The notes below the pieces were generated by a model. The model did not search any database and was not told where the DNA came from. It was given only the letters and a program-made list of their open reading frames with translations. DNA of 5,298 bases from Nostocoides sp039812405 (lineage in GTDB: Bacteria; Actinomycetota; Actinomycetes; Actinomycetales; Dermatophilaceae): assembly GCA_039812405.1 (NCBI GenBank), contig JBDIAL010000248.1:1-5298 (forward strand), written 5' to 3'. Within the stretch, counting starts at the first letter, position 1, and every line of letters starts with the position of its first letter. Position numbers and translations under genes: made by a program. Of this stretch, positions 1 to 5,208 are shown in pieces.

Positions 1-1209
1 CAGGACGACGGGCTTGACCGCTCTGTGAACCTCCGCGAGGCGCACCGCGAGATCGCGGGAGACCGGTTCGCCGACGACGACGAGGACGACCTGTGTCCGG
101 CGGTCCCGCGCCATCCACGCGACCACCTCCGCCATGCTGACGTCCACCGCCTGGCCAACGTCCACGACCGCGGAGACTCCCAGCCCGCGCGTCCGGAGCA
201 GGGTAGCGACCCGATCCGCCTCCTCCGGGACGTCCGACACGATGCCGAGGGCCCCTGCCCATCGGGACCCCTGACCCGCTCCCACGTCGAGGCCGACGCG
301 GGGGTTGGTGTTGGCCAATCCGGTCGACCTGGGTCCGAGAACGCGCGCGCCGGCGGCCCGTACCCGGTCCAGGACGCCAGGCGACAGTCCGGTCGGTGTC
401 ACCGCATCGGTGTCGTGCCGTCGAGCCGTGACGAGAGCGATCGCGAGCACGCCGGCGTCGGCGCACGCGGTGACGGCGGCGTCCGACTCGCTCAGTCCGT
501 CCGGGATGATGGCGAGGCTCACGCCAGGCGGCACGGCGAGCCGACCGCCGACGCGTCCGACAGCGACGACTGGAACGACCGGGTGCCCGGCCAGATCTCG
601 ATCCGCCACGTCGCCTATCCCGGTGGGGAAGACGGCGATCTTCCTCGGCTCGAGGAAGGGTCGCAAGGCCTCGGCATCGGACTTCCGTGCCCTCAGGTCA
701 CGCGCGACACGGTATCCGCGGTCGTCGGTCAGGCCGATCGCCACCGTGCCGGTGCCGTCGGCGTACGAGATCCGCCACGGCAGCCCGAGATCTTTCAGCA
801 CCTCGAGGATCTGGGCGTTCCCCCCGAGTACTGTCGCCACCATCGTGCGGACACCCCGCCGGCTGGCGCGGGCGAGGAGTTCCTCGATCAGGAGCGTGCC
901 GATCCCGTGACCCTGGTCGGCGTCGTCCACGACGACGGCGAGTTCGACCGCGTCCGGGGGGGCGGGGTGGGTGGAGCCCACGCCGACGATGGCACCCCGC
1001 GTGATGGCGACGACGGCATCCGTGGTGCGTTCCGGGTCCGGGAGGCTCCGGGCGTACTCGGGCCCTGATCTCGTGGACATCGACAGGAACCGTTGCCGGA
1101 CGGACCGGGCGGACAGGCCGGCGAAGAGCCGCACGATCTCCGGCACGTCCGTTGTCGTGACGTCTCGGACGGTGATCATCCGACCCTCGCGGTCTTCGGC
1201 ATGCGACAT
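1..1209 (-). CDS. GNAT acetyltransferase fused to NDP-forming acyl-CoA synthetase-like domains (partial, C-terminus off the left edge)
   Basis: The first 403 residues are visible, with no stop before the window edge. Residues about 12-165 form a GNAT domain: VVVDDADQGHGIGTLLIEEL (93-112) holds the acetyl-CoA motif Q99-x-x-G102-x-G104, followed by the usual VATVLGGNAQILEVLKDLG stretch. Residues about 185-403 align with the CoA-binding and ligase-CoA domains of ADP-forming acetyl-CoA synthetases: FLEPRKIAVF at 186, GPRSTGLANTNP at 292-303, and the VxLVVVGEP...KPVVL segment near 375-403. This order (GNAT first) resembles, from memory, the actinobacterial Pat-type protein lysine acetyltransferases such as Streptomyces lividans PatA. 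The synthetase part is degenerate: the glycine-rich GASxxxGS loop after the first strand is absent, GPN is GPR, and the usual SQSG is SDVP. It is therefore more likely a regulatory, acyl-CoA-sensing module than an active ligase. The start ATG at 1209 keeps the DREGRM segment, which matches the family's pre-GNAT strand. ATG 1179, behind a close GAGGG (1188-1184), is an alternative. It lies 55 bp behind the universal stress gene, probably in the same operon. Confidence 0.85.
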   Translation of the reverse strand, partial: MSHAEDREGRMITVRDVTTTDVPEIVRLFAGLSARSVRQRFLSMSTRSGPEYARSLPDPERTTDAVVAITRGAIVGVGSTHPAPPDAVELAVVVDDADQGHGIGTLLIEELLARASRRGVRTMVATVLGGNAQILEVLKDLGLPWRISYADGTGTVAIGLTDDRGYRVARDLRARKSDAEALRPFLEPRKIAVFPTGIGDVADRDLAGHPVVPVVAVGRVGGRLAVPPGVSLAIIPDGLSESDAAVTACADAGVLAIALVTARRHDTDAVTPTGLSPGVLDRVRAAGARVLGPRSTGLANTNPRVGLDVGAGQGSRWAGALGIVSDVPEEADRVATLLRTRGLGVSAVVDVGQAVDVSMAEVVAWMARDRRTQVVLVVVGEPVSRDLAVRLAEVHRAVKPVVL

Positions 1210-1246
1210 GCGATCCAGCGTCCCGTCCGCTGCCGCGGCCGGCACA

Positions 1247-1260
1247 GGGTCCAAGGTCCC
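1247..1260. promoter_or_regulatory. DosR/DevR-like box 1 (between the Usp and GNAT genes)
   Basis: The plus strand reads GGGTCCAAGGTCCC, one base off a perfect GGGACC-WW-GGTCCC palindrome. With flanks (CAGGG...CCCGG, 1245-1262) it matches box 2 at 17 of 18 positions. It lies in the 55-bp gap between two genes of the same direction, 37 bp before the GNAT start, so it may give that gene its own regulated promoter. The site is seen directly. Binding by a DosR-type regulator is inferred from similarity to the mycobacterial consensus GGGACTWWAGTCCC. Confidence 0.55.
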
Positions 1261-1264
1261 GGCG

Positions 1265-2173
1265 TCAGGCTGACGCGGTGGCCGGGTCGGCCTCGGTGCG
1301 GACCAGGTGTGCGGGAACGACGAGCACCGGGCAGCTGGCCTCGCGCAGAACTCCTCGCGCGGTGCCGCCGAGATGGTGGACGAACCCGCCGTGCTCGGGC
1401 TTGCCGATGACGAGACGGTCCGACCCGACCGCCGCGTCCACGAGGACACGGGCCGGCTGGCCGTGGACCGCCCGGACCTCGATGGGCACGTCGGGGTGGC
1501 TGGCGCGCGGACCGGCGACGGCCTCCTCGAGCTGGGCGGTCATGTGCCGGGCCCAGGGGTCGCCTGCGGTCCGGTTGGTGATGATGTCGTCGTAGCCGGA
1601 CGGGAGCCGCCAGGCATGGAGCAGGAGCAGCCGGGCCCCGGAGGCGACGGCCTCCGCGAACGCCGTGGCGAGCAGTGTCTCGGACTGGTCGGGTCGCTGA
1701 ACGCCCACCGTGACCCGTCCCGTCCGAGGGCGTGCCGCGTCGTACCGGGGCGGCAGGACGAGCACGGGGCACGCGGCCCGGGCCGCGACGCCTGTCGTCG
1801 TCGAGCCGGTCCAGATGCGCGAGAGGTCGTTCGGGCCGCGCGAGCAGACGATGGCGACGTCGCCTGGCTCGACCTCGCCCACGATGCTCGGCACGCGGCT
1901 GCCCGCGACGAGGGTGGCTGTGACGGTCAGGCCCGGCTCCTCCTCGTAGGCCACCGCGACGGCGGCGTGGAGTACCTCGTTGCCCCGGCGCTCGAGGGAG
2001 TCGTCCTCGACGACTGGGTAGAGCTCCTGCGGGACGACGTGGACGAGGTGGAGGGTGGCCCCCCGACGCGCGGCCTCTCGGGCCGCGAACCTCACCGCGC
2101 GCGTTCCCTCGGCGCCACCATCGGTGGCCGCGACGACACGAGCTGACGGTGTGGACGGAGTGTTCTCTGTCAT
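1265..2173 (-). CDS. Universal stress protein with two tandem Usp domains
   Basis: A 302-residue cytoplasmic protein of the UspA superfamily. Domain 1 covers about residues 11-142, starting ARVVAATDGGAEGTRAVRFA and ending in the typical CPVLVLPP strand. Domain 2 covers about 152-288, with VTVGVQRPDQSETLLATAFA and the closing CPVLVVP. The family's ATP motif is G-2x-G-9x-G(S/T). Domain 1 has C110-S-R-G113-x9-G123-S124, so its first glycine is cysteine. Domain 2 has G257-K-P-E260-x9-G270-T271, so its second glycine is glutamate. Nucleotide binding is thus plausible but altered in both halves. Tandem Usp proteins of about 300 residues are typical of actinobacteria, and several belong to the hypoxia-induced DosR regulon in mycobacteria. 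The start is fixed by AAGGAGG placed 8 bases before ATG 2173; the in-frame ATG at 2179 would sit only 2 bases from it. It lies between a DUF1918 gene and the GNAT fusion on the same strand, probably as one operon. The partner or target is unknown. Confidence 0.92.
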   Translation of the reverse strand: MTENTPSTPSARVVAATDGGAEGTRAVRFAAREAARRGATLHLVHVVPQELYPVVEDDSLERRGNEVLHAAVAVAYEEEPGLTVTATLVAGSRVPSIVGEVEPGDVAIVCSRGPNDLSRIWTGSTTTGVAARAACPVLVLPPRYDAARPRTGRVTVGVQRPDQSETLLATAFAEAVASGARLLLLHAWRLPSGYDDIITNRTAGDPWARHMTAQLEEAVAGPRASHPDVPIEVRAVHGQPARVLVDAAVGSDRLVIGKPEHGGFVHHLGGTARGVLREASCPVLVVPAHLVRTEADPATASA

Positions 2174-2181
2174 GTTCATCG

Positions 2182-2188
2182 CCTCCTT
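2182..2188 (-). promoter_or_regulatory. Ribosome binding site of the universal stress gene
   Basis: On the minus strand AAGGAGG lies 8 bases before ATG 2173 and only 2 bases before ATG 2179, so it selects the downstream of the two in-frame ATGs (protein starting MTENTPS). Confidence 0.8.
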
Positions 2189-2195
2189 CGGTTCC

Positions 2196-2585
2196 TCAAT
2201 CGTCCCAACGAGCGGCTGCCCCGCCGGCGGTTGGTGACGGGCGGACAGGTGATCTCCGCCATGTCGTCGGAGCGTCGTCAGAGCGCCGCGAGGAGACCCT
2301 CGGTGAGCCGCCCGGCCGGTCCGGACCGGGCGTCGGCGGGCCCGGTGCCGGCCCACAGGAGGCGCGCCGCGCGGTCGCCGTCCCACGCTCGGTCGACGAT
2401 GCATGGTCGATCCGCAGGACGGAGCCCGGTCCGGGGAAAAAGAGGCCCTCGTGACCGTCGCTCCACCGCATGAGGAAGGGCTCGCTGTCGCCGGGACCCC
2501 GGGCATCGAGCACCACTCCGTGGCGGACGGGGTCCCCAACGGCCACCGAGGCCAGGGCGATGGTGTCCCCGGGATGTGCTTTCAT
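2196..2585 (-). CDS. DUF1918 domain protein; C-terminal half of doubtful frame
   Basis: The first ~60 residues are a clear DUF1918 domain, a small family common in actinobacteria and without known function: MKAHPGDTIALASV, then PVRHGVVLDARG, and the hallmark RWSDGHEGLFFPGP at residues 40-53. The family normally ends soon after this motif, at about 60-75 residues. Here the frame stays open to residue 129, but residues 62-129 are Ser/Arg/Pro/Gly-rich with no recognisable domain, and their third codon positions lose G/C bias. From about 2400 leftwards a different minus-strand frame, ending at the TGA at 2278, looks more coding (35 of 38 third positions G or C; product contains AARLLWAGTGPADARSGP). 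The true end is therefore uncertain: 2196 as annotated, or 2278 after a frame change near 2391-2410. The start ATG 2585 is supported by GGAGG 8 bases upstream. It is probably the first gene of the leftward operon, 22 bp (or 104 bp) before the universal stress gene. Confidence 0.7.
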   Translation of the reverse strand: MKAHPGDTIALASVAVGDPVRHGVVLDARGPGDSEPFLMRWSDGHEGLFFPGPGSVLRIDHASSTERGTATARRASCGPAPGPPTPGPDRPGGSPRVSSRRSDDAPTTWRRSPVRPSPTAGGAAARWDD

Positions 2586-2593
2586 CGCTGGCA

Positions 2594-2598
2594 CCTCC
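2594..2598 (-). promoter_or_regulatory. Ribosome binding site of the DUF1918 gene
   Basis: GGAGG on the minus strand, 8 bases before ATG 2585. It supports this start and argues that this small gene is really translated. Confidence 0.7.
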
Positions 2599-2646
2599 AC
2601 AGCTGGTCGAGGAGACGAGTGTGCCGCGCAAGCCCTTCGATACCCA

Positions 2647-2660
2647 GGGCCCAAGGTCCC
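2647..2660. promoter_or_regulatory. DosR/DevR-like box 2
   Basis: The plus strand reads GGGCCCAAGGTCCC, one base off the GGGACC-WW-GGTCCC palindrome, with the same CAGGG...CCCGG flanks as box 1. It lies about 61 bp before the DUF1918 start and is best placed to control the leftward DUF1918-Usp-GNAT operon. Binding is inferred. Confidence 0.55.
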
Positions 2661-2701
2661 GGTTCCCCGCTGCCGACGGAGGGCTCGGCCGCCGACGGCC
2701 A

Positions 2702-2715
2702 GGGACCAAGGCCTC
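2702..2715. promoter_or_regulatory. DosR/DevR-like box 3 (weaker)
   Basis: The plus strand reads GGGACCAAGGCCTC. The left half-site is perfect (CAGGGACC) and the right half has two mismatches to GGTCCC. It lies 98 bp before the alcohol dehydrogenase start, and its centre is 55 bp from that of box 2, close to a whole number of helical turns. It may help recruit the regulator cooperatively or serve the rightward gene. Confidence 0.42.
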
Positions 2716-2802
2716 TGTCGGTGGCGCCCCGTGCTGTCGTCCACTGGCATCGCAGAGTCCTCCCACGGCGCACCGGACCCGAGGCCCGTCGCCACCGAGG
2801 CC

Positions 2803-2808
2803 GAGAGG
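2803..2808 (+). promoter_or_regulatory. Ribosome binding site of the alcohol dehydrogenase
   Basis: GAGAGG ends 5 bases before ATG 2814 and 11 bases before the in-frame ATG 2820. It favours 2814 and is too far from the third in-frame ATG at 2832. Confidence 0.6.
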
Positions 2809-2813
2809 TTGCG

Positions 2814-3872
2814 ATGAGCATGAGTCGGACCATGCATGCACTCGTCTACGAGGGTGCGGGCCGCACCGTGTGGCGGGAGGTGCCGATGCCCCGCCTCCGG
2901 TCGGACACCGACGCCATCGTCCGGGTCGACGCAGGCACGATCTGCGGCACTGACCTGCACATCCTCAAGGGTGACGTGCCGGGTGTGACGCCCGGCCGGG
3001 TCCTCGGCCACGAGGCGGTGGGAACCGTCGAGGAGGTCGGCTCGGGTGTGCGGACCACCTCGGTCGGCGACCGGGTCCTCATCTCCTGTATCACGGCGTG
3101 CGGATGCTGTCGATCCTGTCGTGAGCGTCGCTACGGGCAATGCGTCGGCGGTGGCGGCTGGATCCTCGGACGCGTGGAGGACGGCACCCAGGCCGAGTAC
3201 GTGCGCGTCCCCTTCGTCGACACCTCGGCCTACCCCATGCCCGTAGGACTGAGCGAGGAGGACGTCCTCATGCTCGCCGACATTGCTCCCACCGGGTTCG
3301 AAGTGGGGGTGCTCAACGGTCGGGTCGGCCCCGGCGACACGGTCGTCGTCATCGGTGCCGGGCCGGTCGGCCTGAGCGCTGTCATGGGCTCGAGGCTGTT
3401 CAGCCCCTCCCACGTCGTCGCCGTGGACGTCGCCGACGGTCGCCTCGACGTCGCACGCCTGCTGGGCGCCGACACGACGATCAACTCTCGACACGAGGAC
3501 GCGGCATCCCGCATTCTCGACGCGACAGGTGGGCTCGGTGCTGACGTGGCGATCGAGGCGGTGGGCGCGCCCGAGACGTTCGCACTGTGCGCCGAGATCA
3601 TCACACCGGGAGGTCGGCTCGCCAACATCGGCGTCCATGGCCGCGCGGCGACGCTGCACCTCGAGCGGTTGTGGAGCAAGGACGTCACGATCACGACCGG
3701 CCTCGTCGACACCTCCTCGACACCGACCCTTTTGCGGCTGGCCACGCACAAGCAGATCGACCTCGCCCCCTTCGTCACCCACGCCTTCTCCATGTCGGAG
3801 GTCGTGGAGGCCTACACCGTCTTCGCAGACCCGGTTCGGAGCAACGCGCTCAAGGTCGTCCTTGCGCTCTAG
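2814..3872 (+). CDS. Zinc-dependent alcohol dehydrogenase (MDR superfamily)
   Basis: A 352-residue protein, normal length for medium-chain zinc dehydrogenases, oxidising an alcohol to an aldehyde or ketone (or the reverse) with a nicotinamide cofactor in the cytoplasm. The catalytic domain opens at M7-HALVYEG. Likely catalytic zinc ligands are C44 (GTICGTDLH), H66 (GHE) and D156 (ADIAPTGFEVG). Structural zinc ligands are C96, C99, C102 and C110, spaced C-x2-C-x2-C-x7-C, with an extra cysteine at 98. The Rossmann fold has VIGAGPVGLSAV (179-190), and D205 at the end of the second strand (VVAVDVADGRL) predicts NAD(H) over NADP(H). The ADIxPTGxExxV signature is that of the formaldehyde-dehydrogenase-like ADH group; the exact substrate cannot be told. 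Context suggests redox balancing during oxygen limitation, for example ethanol or secondary-alcohol turnover. ATG 2814 is chosen from the GAGAGG site. The stop is TAG at 3870-3872, and the next gene on the same strand starts 74 bp on. Confidence 0.93.
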   Translation: MSMSRTMHALVYEGAGRTVWREVPMPRLRSDTDAIVRVDAGTICGTDLHILKGDVPGVTPGRVLGHEAVGTVEEVGSGVRTTSVGDRVLISCITACGCCRSCRERRYGQCVGGGGWILGRVEDGTQAEYVRVPFVDTSAYPMPVGLSEEDVLMLADIAPTGFEVGVLNGRVGPGDTVVVIGAGPVGLSAVMGSRLFSPSHVVAVDVADGRLDVARLLGADTTINSRHEDAASRILDATGGLGADVAIEAVGAPETFALCAEIITPGGRLANIGVHGRAATLHLERLWSKDVTITTGLVDTSSTPTLLRLATHKQIDLAPFVTHAFSMSEVVEAYTVFADPVRSNALKVVLAL

Positions 3873-3882
3873 CGCGGACCCA

Positions 3883-3900
3883 CCCGGCCGGTATGCCGGG
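3883..3900 (+). terminator. Possible GC-rich hairpin after the alcohol dehydrogenase
   Basis: CCCGGC (3883-3888) and GCCGGG (3895-3900) form a perfect 6-bp stem with a 6-base loop, 10 bp after the TAG stop. No T-run follows, so it is at best a weak terminator or an RNA-stabilising hairpin. Its 3' arm overlaps box 4 by three bases. Confidence 0.35.
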
Positions 3901-3911
3901 ACCTAGTTCCC
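3898..3911. promoter_or_regulatory. DosR/DevR-like box 4 (upstream of the SQR-like gene)
   Basis: The plus strand reads GGGACCTAGTTCCC, one mismatch from GGGACC-WW-GGTCCC. Read on the minus strand with flanks (CAGGG...CCCGG, 3913-3896) it matches box 1 at 15 of 18 positions. It lies in the 74-bp gap, 35 bp before the SQR-like start, and would give this sulfur gene pair its own promoter apart from the alcohol dehydrogenase. Binding is inferred. Confidence 0.55.
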
Positions 3912-3933
3912 TGGTTCGGTCCCGCACCCACAT

Positions 3934-3938
3934 GGAGG
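3934..3938 (+). promoter_or_regulatory. Ribosome binding site of the SQR-like gene
   Basis: GGAGG lies 8 bases before ATG 3947. It overlaps the upstream in-frame ATG 3932, which therefore cannot use it. The start at 3947 puts the FAD-binding strand right at the N-terminus, as usual in this family. Confidence 0.8.
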
Positions 3939-3946
3939 CTCGGGGC

Positions 3947-5203
3947 ATGGCCCCTTCCGATCTGCTCGTGCTCGGCGGCGGGACCGCCGGAACCATGGTC
4001 GTCAACAAGCTCCGCCGGAGGCTGCCCGCCGCTGACTGGAGGATCACCGTCGTCGACCGCGACAACGAGCACCGCTACCAGCCCGGATACCTCTTCGTGC
4101 CCTTCGACCCCTCCTCCGCCAACCGGCTGACCCGTCCCCGCGACGACTGCTTCACCAACGGTGTGGACTTCGTCATCGGCGAGGTGGAGGTTGTCCGGCC
4201 GGCCGCGCACACGGTGAGCCTGACCGACGGGCGAGTCCTCGACTACGACTACCTCGTCATCGCCTCGGGCACGGCACCTCGTCCCGACCAGACGGAGGGG
4301 ATGCTCGGGCCGCATTGGCGAAGGACGATCTTCGACTTCTACACGCTCGAGGGTGCTCAGGCGCTCGCCGGCGCACTGGGCCGGTTCGACGGCGGTCGCC
4401 TCGTCGTCCACGTCACCGACCAGCCGATCAAGTGCCCAGTCGCCCCTCTCGAGTTCCTCTTCCTCCTCGAGGCACACCTGCGCGAGCGCGGCATCCGGGA
4501 CGATGTCGAGCTCGTCTATGCGACACCGCTGTCCGGCGCCTTCACCAAACCCGTCGCCTCCGAGCTCCTCGGCACGATGTTGGAGGACCGCAGGATCCAC
4601 CTCGAGCCCGACTTCCTCGTCGAGCACGTCGACAACGACGCGTGCGCCCTCGTCTCCTACGACGAGCGGGAGATCGGCTTCGACCTCCTCGTGACCGTCC
4701 CGCTCAACATGGGCGCGGACTTCGTGGCGCGGTCGAGCCTTGGCGACGAGCTGAACTACGTGCCCGTCGACATGCATACTCTGCGATCGGCCCAGCACCC
4801 GGAGATCTTCGTCATCGGAGACGCGTCCGACATCCCCACCTCCAAGGCCGGCTCCGTCGCCCACTTCTCCGTCGACGTGTTCACCGAGAACTTCGTGAGG
4901 CTCGTCCGTGGCGAGGAGGCCACCGCATCGTTCGACGGGCATGCGAACTGCTTCATCGAGTCCGGCGAGGGCAAGGCCATGCTCATCGACTTCAACTACG
5001 ACACCGAGCCCCTCCCGGGCAAGTACCCCATGCCCGTCGTCGGTCCGATGAGCCTGCTCAAGGAGACCAGGGCCAACCATCTCGGCAAGCTCGCGTTCTC
5101 CTGGGTCTACTGGAACCTCCTCCTTCCCGGTCGACCCCTCCCGCTCCCCGACCACATGTCGATGGCCGGGAAACACCGAATCCTCAGCACTCGAAGGACG
5201 TGA
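3947..5203 (+). CDS. SQR-like NAD(P)/FAD-dependent oxidoreductase (sulfide:quinone oxidoreductase family)
   Basis: A 418-residue flavoprotein. SDLLVLGGGTAGTMVVNKL (4-22) is the N-terminal dinucleotide fold with the GGGTAG FAD loop. HRYQPGYLFVPF (42-53) is the QPGxLxVPF segment characteristic of sulfide:quinone oxidoreductases. YLVIASGTAP (102-111) and FVIGDASDIPTSKAG (288-302) are the usual flavoprotein signatures, with D292 contacting FAD. Two cysteines sit in conserved-looking segments, C163 (PIKCPVAPLEF) and C335 (GHANCFIE). Their positions suit the redox cysteine pair of SQRs, which takes electrons and sulfane sulfur from sulfide. C68 is a possible third. The C-terminus (HLGKLAFSWVYWNLLLPGR, 378-396) is aromatic and amphipathic, fitting membrane attachment for quinone access. 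Expected role: oxidise sulfide or another thiol and reduce the quinone pool, making persulfide or polysulfide. The next gene encodes a DsrC/TusE-type sulfur carrier 5 bp away, which supports a sulfur role. NADH dehydrogenase-2-like activity is a less likely alternative. The start is chosen by GGAGG at 3934. Confidence 0.85.
   Translation: MAPSDLLVLGGGTAGTMVVNKLRRRLPAADWRITVVDRDNEHRYQPGYLFVPFDPSSANRLTRPRDDCFTNGVDFVIGEVEVVRPAAHTVSLTDGRVLDYDYLVIASGTAPRPDQTEGMLGPHWRRTIFDFYTLEGAQALAGALGRFDGGRLVVHVTDQPIKCPVAPLEFLFLLEAHLRERGIRDDVELVYATPLSGAFTKPVASELLGTMLEDRRIHLEPDFLVEHVDNDACALVSYDEREIGFDLLVTVPLNMGADFVARSSLGDELNYVPVDMHTLRSAQHPEIFVIGDASDIPTSKAGSVAHFSVDVFTENFVRLVRGEEATASFDGHANCFIESGEGKAMLIDFNYDTEPLPGKYPMPVVGPMSLLKETRANHLGKLAFSWVYWNLLLPGRPLPLPDHMSMAGKHRILSTRRT
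5193..5198 (+). promoter_or_regulatory. Ribosome binding site of the DsrC/TusE-family gene
   Basis: GAAGGA lies inside the last codons of the SQR-like gene, 10 bases before ATG 5209. This indicates tight translational coupling of the two genes. Confidence 0.55.
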
Positions 5204-5208
5204 ACCGC

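Larger units (their letters stand above)
2586..2813. promoter_or_regulatory. Divergent promoter region between the leftward stress operon and the alcohol dehydrogenase
   Basis: 228 bp without a credible gene, lying between outward-facing ATGs at 2585 and 2814. It carries two GGGnCCAAGGnCC boxes whose centres are 55 bp apart (boxes 2 and 3), so one regulator could serve both directions. No convincing sigma-70-type -10/-35 pair could be picked out by eye. Frames crossing it on either strand encode Arg/Pro-rich low-complexity peptides without family resemblance. Confidence 0.7.

Noticed and set aside
25..1068. Long open frame on the plus strand (347 codons).
   Set aside because: It is opposite the GNAT fusion, is rich in Asp/Arg/Gly/His without a family pattern, and lacks a ribosome site. 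The minus frame shows clear GNAT and CoA-ligase homology.
2435..2447. A T5C4 run in the DUF1918 coding strand containing a T-TTC-CCC slippery-type heptamer, considered as a programmed -1 frameshift site.
   Set aside because: The unshifted frame keeps the conserved FFPGP and following residues, so a shift here would destroy the domain. The coding signal changes frame only about 30 bases later.
2174..2539. N-terminal extension of the universal stress frame up to 2539 (424 codons).
   Set aside because: The extra residues are Arg/Pro/Gly-rich and overlap the DUF1918 gene. AAGGAGG 8 bases before ATG 2173 fixes the start.
2403..2813. N-terminal extension of the alcohol dehydrogenase frame.
   Set aside because: Low-complexity translation covering the divergent promoter and antisense to DUF1918. 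The enzyme family starts at the MHALVYEG segment, just after ATG 2814.
2586..3782. Minus-strand frame running from 3782 into the DUF1918 gene (528 codons in all).
   Set aside because: The upstream part is antisense to the alcohol dehydrogenase and its promoter and looks like no family. Only the DUF1918 part from ATG 2585 has homology and a ribosome site.
3869..5176. Minus-strand open frame of 435 codons.
   Set aside because: A mirror of the SQR-like gene, rich in Glu/Val/Asp/Gly from reversed GC-biased codons, with no motif.
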